DNA of 64,000 bases. It comes from Semisulcospira habei (Eukaryota > Mollusca > Gastropoda > Semisulcospiridae). Under the pieces are notes generated by a model. That model was given only the letters and a program-made list of their open reading frames with translations. It did not search any database and was not told where the DNA came from. Each line of letters begins with the position of its first letter. Within the stretch, counting starts at the first letter, position 1. Both the position numbers and the translations under genes were made by a program. Where the stretch lies: assembly GCA_036245525.1 (NCBI GenBank), contig BTPG01000003.1, forward strand, positions 154,788,234-154,852,233. The letters run 5' to 3'. Of the stretch, positions 59,047 to 64,000 are shown in pieces.

Positions 59047-60904
59047 TTGCACTGTTGTATTTTCAACTGCCACAACCGCAGTGATAGGGAGACCGATAGG
59101 ACATTTCAGAGAATCCCGAATGTGTTGAAAAAAAACGAGGAACAGAGCGGGCTGTCGGAGCAGAGAAGACGAGAATGGGTGCGTCAGGTTAACCGCAAAA
59201 ACATCACGTTTGATTCGGCGAAATGCTGGCATCGAGTCTGCTCGGACCACTTTGTCACTGGTAAGTTAAAATAATACAATTTAAAGTTTTATTTCACTAC
59301 GTTACGACTGACAACACGGGTGAAAGCGAGCAGGGAAGTGTTGTGTAGACAGGGAGTGGAGGGGGCGGGCCCTGGAGGAGAGGTGTGCTGCTGTTAAATA
59401 TGAAACAATGTTAAATTTGCCTCTGTGTGTGTGTGTGTGTGTGGGTGCTTGTTTCTTTCTCAGTGTGAATTTCTGTACTTGCAGATGTGCATGTTTTTGT
59501 TTTGTGTTTGTATCATTTAGTTAATCACTGCATTTATTTAGTGCAAAGTGTACATGCACTCATTACCATTTAACAGTGTAATTCACACTACTGTTAACTT
59601 TTGTTTAATATCTGCTAGTATTAAAAACAATATTGTATGTTTACATTAAGTAATGTACAATCTTATTTCAGGTCAGCCAGCAGACATGCATGATGTTACA
59701 CACCCAGACTGGATTCCGACCCTCAGATTAGGTCACTCTAAAGGGATGACCTCGAAGCCAGAACTGTACGAGAGAACTGCAAAACGAAACATGACAAAAG
59801 CAGTGAGGGAGCAGGAGCAGACCAACATTGCAACAAGTCGGACGAGAGCATCACCACAGTAGAATGCTCCGACCATGTTTCAAATGAAGCACACGCAGGC
59901 ATTGACCAAGGTACACAGACAGATTTGACATATGAATACATTTCACAGCTTGAAAATGTTGTGAATGATCAGAATGTGGAGATACAAAATCTTAGAGAAA
60001 AGTTAAATGGAAAAGACTTCACTGAGGAGGCTTTTCGTGATAAAGATGACAGGGTGAAGTATTACACTGCATTGCCAAATTTCATCATTTTGCTTGCAAC
60101 ATTTAATTTGATTTCACCAGGCATGAGCACAGATGCTAAGGCTCGGCTCTCCAAGTTCCAGCAGTTTCTTCTTGTTTTGATGAAATTGAAGCTGAACCTT
60201 CCAATTCAGGTGCTTGATGACATGTTCAGTGTGTCATACAGCATAGCCAGGCGGATCTTTTACAATGTGTTAGATATTTTGTATGTGAGACTGCATCCCC
60301 TCGTTATCTGGCCAGAGAGAGAGAGAGAACATAAAGAGAACTATGCCTGCAACATTCATATATGCATTTTGACGGAAGATGACTGTAATCATTGACTGTT
60401 TTGAAGTTAAGCTTGAAAAGGCATCAAATCTCCAGGCTCGAAACCAGACCTACTCAAACTACAAGCATGGAAACACCACAAAGTTTCTAGTGGGAATCAC
60501 TCCACAGGGTGTTATCTCATACATTTCCAAATCATGGGGAGGAAGGACAAGTGACAGGCATATCACTGAACAGAGTGGCTTTCTAGACAAAATGTTGCCT
60601 GGAGATTTGATTCTTGCTGACAGGCTTCTGTCATGACTCTGCAGGACTAAGGTGTGCTGAAGTGAATGTTCCTGCGTACACCAGAGGCAAAAAGCAACTA
60701 TCTGCCTTTGAAGTGGAGTCAACCAGGAAGCTTGCAAATGTTAGAATCCATGTTGAAAGAGTGATAGGGTCACTACGCCAGAAATACACAATTTTAGATT
60801 GTGTGTTGCCCCTTGCTTACACGAGCAGTTGTTCTGATCAAAATATGACTGTGTTAGACAAAATTGCTCATGTCTGCAGTGCACTTGTGAACTGTTCTTA
60901 TTGA
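59047..60904 (+). pseudogene. THAP-domain DDE transposase of ISL2EU type (broken)
   Basis: Exon 1 (59047-59260): CCIFNC near the N-terminus, RRREWVRQVNRKN, CWHRVCSDHFVTG, the C2CH zinc module of THAP. Donor GTAAGT at 59261; acceptor TTATTTCAG at 59671. Exon 2 has DVTHPDWIPTLRLG, a coiled segment (YEYISQLENVVNDQNVEIQN), helix-turn-helix-like LLVLMKLKLNLPIQVLDDMF, then the DDE_4-type core. Catalytic residues: Asp 60394-60396 (TVIIDCFEV), Asp 60619-60621 (LILADR), Glu 60755-60757 (RIHVERVIG). Frameshifts near 59,820, 60,330 and 60,622. No ATG precedes the THAP codons: an in-frame TGA lies 9 bp upstream of a TTG at the expected start. Confidence 0.85.
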
Positions 60905-62524
60905 TGAGCCCGAGTAGGCGAGTGTTGTCAGAAACTGCCCAGGGTGATGTTTCAGATACTGTTTCAACACTGTTGTATTTGGAGCCAGTGGTACTGAAAA
61001 CAATACCGGTGGCTGCATGGTCAAGGGGTTAAAGTTTCCTAATATGAAAGGCTATTCAGCGTGTGTTGGTGTGATTTGAGTAGGTCAATGTGGTGGGTGT
61101 TATGTTTTGGGAAAATCTAGACAGGGGCGATGCAGTAACAATTTCTCATCAACCTCACTGTGTGCGGAGCGAACAGTTTTGTGCACATGATTGGAGGCTG
61201 GGTGTTTAAGGGGGTTAAACCTGAAACAAAGAATGTTGTTTAATTGGACAATGATGCTGTATCGCTATGGGATTCTGATCACCCCATGCATGTGGAGCCA
61301 ATGGTACTGTAAACGTTACCAGTGGCTGCATGAGCAAGTGGGTTAAACCTACAATGGATGTTATCAGATGATTTTTAACCCTTATCATTCGGAATGCACC
61401 AGTGTTTTAAATAATTTTGACTAAAATATAGTTCAAGGGTAGCGCCAGAATAGCTTGGCGCCTCTAGGCGCCAAGCTATTCTGGCACCACCCTTTAACTG
61501 AAGCCATTGGTCTATATCCTTATCTGTAAGTACTATAATGTAGCTTGCATATATGGCAGTATACAAAATTTAAGCTTTTAGCCTCAGTATGATATGGGTT
61601 AAACTGATGCGGTGCCTGCAGTGTGATGCTGAAATAAAACAAATAAGATTGATAACCTGTTTGACGTGTATTCAGAGTCATATCAAAATGTTTGTGTTTC
61701 TCTATCAGTCTATGATAACACATTATGAACATGTTTGGCACACATGCATGTACAGTATGCATGCTTGTATGTGTGGGGTGAGCATGTGTGTGTGCTTATT
61801 TGCACCTAGAAAAGCCTGCAAGTGGAAAAGTGAAATGTAAGCAGACCGACCTGAACCAGTATGAAAATGTCATACTGAATACAATGCAACACTGCTGTAC
61901 TATTTATTCACTATTCTTGAACGCAATTTATATGCACCCAAGAAAAGAATGCATTTTTATTGTTGGCTCATACGCAACTGTTCTATGAAAACAGCACATG
62001 GCTTTTCTTTTGGCTTGGGAGCTCCAACATGACATCAGTGTTGCCTTGTACATAAAACATATATACTGTACATTAACAAAGATACAATTTTGAAAATGAA
62101 AGACACACAAACAAATACAATTTTGTTCTCACTTGTTTATCGCAACTTTGATGGCAGATCTTAAATGTTAATGACCATTTAAATTGCACGCCCTGGGGGT
62201 CTTTCAGACAAATGTCATTTTTCAATATGATCTTCAAACATGCATCCAGCCATTAAAAACACACTCCAATGCTGACAGGGACAACTTGATCTACTTTGGG
62301 AAATCACCTTCACAATAAGGCTACCGACAGCAATGTGGCTGCATACTGCAAAAACATGACTGGTTACACTTTGGATACATCTGTGCTTAGTATATAGCTA
62401 AACTGCCCCCTTCACAAACAGTAACAGGTAAACGTGTATGAAATAAACGTATCACAAATGACAGTCCATGTGTATGTATGTCCAGATAGACACCTAAGTG
62501 TCGCAACTGTATTTTCATGTCAAT
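60905..62524. other. Region between the two ISL2EU genes
   Basis: Apart from the MITE at 61375-61601 no gene is seen. AT-rich, with scattered GGGTTAA/GGGGTTA motifs (61025, 61215, 61341), presumably 3' UTRs of the two converging genes. Confidence 0.5.
61375..61601. repeat. TTAA MITE with family-A hairpin, inside the ISL2EU element
   Basis: TTAACCCTTATCATTCGGAA at left, CTCAGTATGATATGGGTTAA at right; hairpin 61433-61500 with arms GTAGCGCCAGAATAGCTTGG. Inverse-orientation match to 25825-26043. Confidence 0.85.
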
Positions 62525-64000
62525 TTACAGTTTCCTTTTTGGTTCTGCCTTGCCTCTCTTAGGCCGATTCTTCCTGCAGTCTGGGCAAAACCATTTCCCT
62601 TTTGGCTCGGACTTCATGCCAATGCACTCAAAGTGAAACCAAATCCTTGTACAGTTTACACTGTCACACGCAACCATATTTCCTTCTTCCCCTCTCCCGC
62701 AGTAGCACCAGGCGTCAGTTCTGTTAGAAGGCTGTGTGGGGTTGACAGGCGCTACAGGATCCGTGGCATCTGTATTTTGCTGCACAGGCTCGAGAGGACT
62801 CTTGGCATCTGTACTGGCTGGAGGATTCACAGGCTGTGAATGGGCTCTCGGATTGTTAGTGCAGCATCCTCCAAGCATCTCGGGGAGCACAGCGGTTTCG
62901 AAAAACTGCTGTGCCTTGGGGACAGCTTCTTCCCAGAAGCCGACATCGGGTAGGACACGTTCAACAAACAGTTCCTTTTGTGTCCAAATGACAAAGTCAC
63001 AGTAAGCTCTTTTGGACAGAAGCAACTGGCATTGAACTTGGCTGTAGTACGCATGTTCAAGTTAGCAGATGTGTGTACCAACATGGTGTAGAGGGAAATT
63101 TGGAAGAGACAGGGCCTCCTCAATTGTGATTTGGCGAGCGGTAAATGGGCACTTCACTTCAACGCTGCCTTCACCGCAACATTTGCACGAACAATATGCA
63201 TCCGGTGAAGCAGCCATGAAAGGTATCTCAGGATCCATGATCAGGCCACAGCTGGTCATCTTGAATCCTGTATGGCTGTTCTTCTGTTTTTCTTCATATT
63301 CGGCTCTTCCTTGATCTTCATGATCAATTCCCCATTGCATGGCCTCAGTTGTCTTTGTGCTGCATGAGTTTGTATAGCATATGCTGCTGATCAAGGAGTG
63401 GGCAGGTTGTGAAAGGTTAGTGTGACACACAGAGTGCAGCTTGTATGCCGTTACTCGACCAGCATGCAGTCTGAACCAAAGGGGTGACTTTACTTGTAAG
63501 CGTGTATGCTGCTCCACCAGATTGCATTCCTCATGTGTGAATGACAGGGAGCCCGAGGCAATTAATTTCAAGCACTCCTGGTGGAGTTCCATGAAATTAA
63601 GTGTCATGAAGCGATCCTCTCTTAGACCTGTCAAGAGAGGAGGCATTCTTGTCAACTTAATTTCATAGTCTTCCGCATACTCGCTCTGCACCGACAGGAG
63701 AGCTGGCTTGATACCTGAGGCTGCAAATTTAATCTGTTCATAAAATGACTAACTCATTTTCAGTGACGTCTTTGATTTCTCTTGTCAGCTTTGGGGCCTT
63801 TGGCGATGCTGTCTTACTCTCCACGGAGGCATCCAGCATTCTCTTTCTACTTGGTGCTGACGTAAAGTCAATGGACGCATTTTCCAAGTAAGCCACGGAC
63901 TTGAAAGTAGGCTGGTTCCAGTAGCACGCAACGTCAGTCACTGTCTTGTTGTCAATAATGCGTTTGTGTCGACCATAAACATTACAGCCGCTACATGGGA
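62525..64000 (-). pseudogene. SWIM finger - YqaJ nuclease - PHD finger protein of ISL2EU type (broken, partial)
   Basis: At the edge SHVAAVMFMV is the end of a SWIM zinc finger. A frame change follows, then NKTVTDVACYWNQPTF. A second frameshift near 63,745 leads to the YqaJ-type nuclease: FRLHAGRVTAYKLHSV, MQWGIDHEDQGRAEYEE, FMAASPDAYC (Asp) and GSVEVKCPF (Glu-x-Lys). After an in-frame TAA at ~63063, HAYYSQVQCQLLLSKRAYCD and FVIWT. A Pro/Thr-rich linker leads to a C-terminal PHD finger, DAWCYCGRGEEGN, WFHFECIGM, WFCPDCRK, stop at 62525. YqaJ proteins are lambda-exonuclease-like; its role in transposition is not established. Confidence 0.85.

Larger units (their letters stand above)
58960..64000. 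mobile_element. ISL2EU-type DNA transposon, two convergent genes, right end off the window
   Basis: A THAP/DDE transposase gene (plus strand, 59047-60904) faces a SWIM-YqaJ-PHD gene (minus strand, 62525 to beyond 64000). The combination of a THAP transposase with a YqaJ nuclease is the hallmark of the ISL2EU superfamily. Both genes are broken. The termini and target duplication could not be identified. Confidence 0.8.

Noticed and set aside
58960..60904. THAP protein as a host transcription factor
   Set aside because: Downstream coding is a DDE_4 transposase core with frameshifts, and the neighbour is a YqaJ gene, which fits a transposon.

Overview
The window looks like repeat-rich genomic DNA of a marine invertebrate, most plausibly a mollusc or other lophotrochozoan. 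Split coding exons with GT/AG junctions, no operon-like structure, and DIRS, RTE and ISL2EU-type elements all point that way. The species itself cannot be read from the sequence.

One host gene frames the window. It is a ubiquitin-specific protease of the USP19 type on the minus strand, running from about 58,071 down to 388 and continuing off the left edge. Twelve exons were located; all have consensus splice sites and all reading phases join without a break. They encode part of a CS (p23-like) domain, a linker, the catalytic Cys box and the following USP-domain segments. The coding part is only about 1.3 kb in 58 kb; the intron after the Cys-box exon is 27.5 kb.

Nearly everything else is mobile DNA, often nested. 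Left part (0.4-15 kb): an internally deleted LINE, an RTE-type LINE with an 11-bp target duplication inside an older LINE 3' end, and a DIRS tyrosine-recombinase retrotransposon (DIRS-1, 6.3-12.7 kb) inside a Jockey/CR1-like LINE. Middle (15.9-22.7 kb): DIRS-2, plus strand, inserted in a TTAA-type MITE and itself carrying a 5'-truncated RTE LINE with a 12-bp duplication. At 23-27.5 kb are USP19 exons, a solo LTR and hairpin MITEs. At 30.7-41.5 kb is a three-level nest: a ~165-bp-repeat element, then a retroposon with a 13-bp duplication, then DIRS-3, then a 4.0-kb LINE with a 12-bp duplication and a tRNA-like head. At 41.5-54.9 kb DIRS-5 carries DIRS-4 exactly at its internal circle-junction sequence, plus a 693-bp TIR element in its RT gene. 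Right end (58.9-64 kb): a decayed ISL2EU-type DNA transposon with a THAP/DDE transposase gene converging on a SWIM-YqaJ-PHD nuclease gene.

All TE genes seen are damaged by frameshifts or stops. The main biological interest is in how the elements sit in each other (target choice, junction cores, captured promoter), in repeated TTAA-flanked MITEs with long internal hairpins, and in a possible duplicated mini-exon of USP19.
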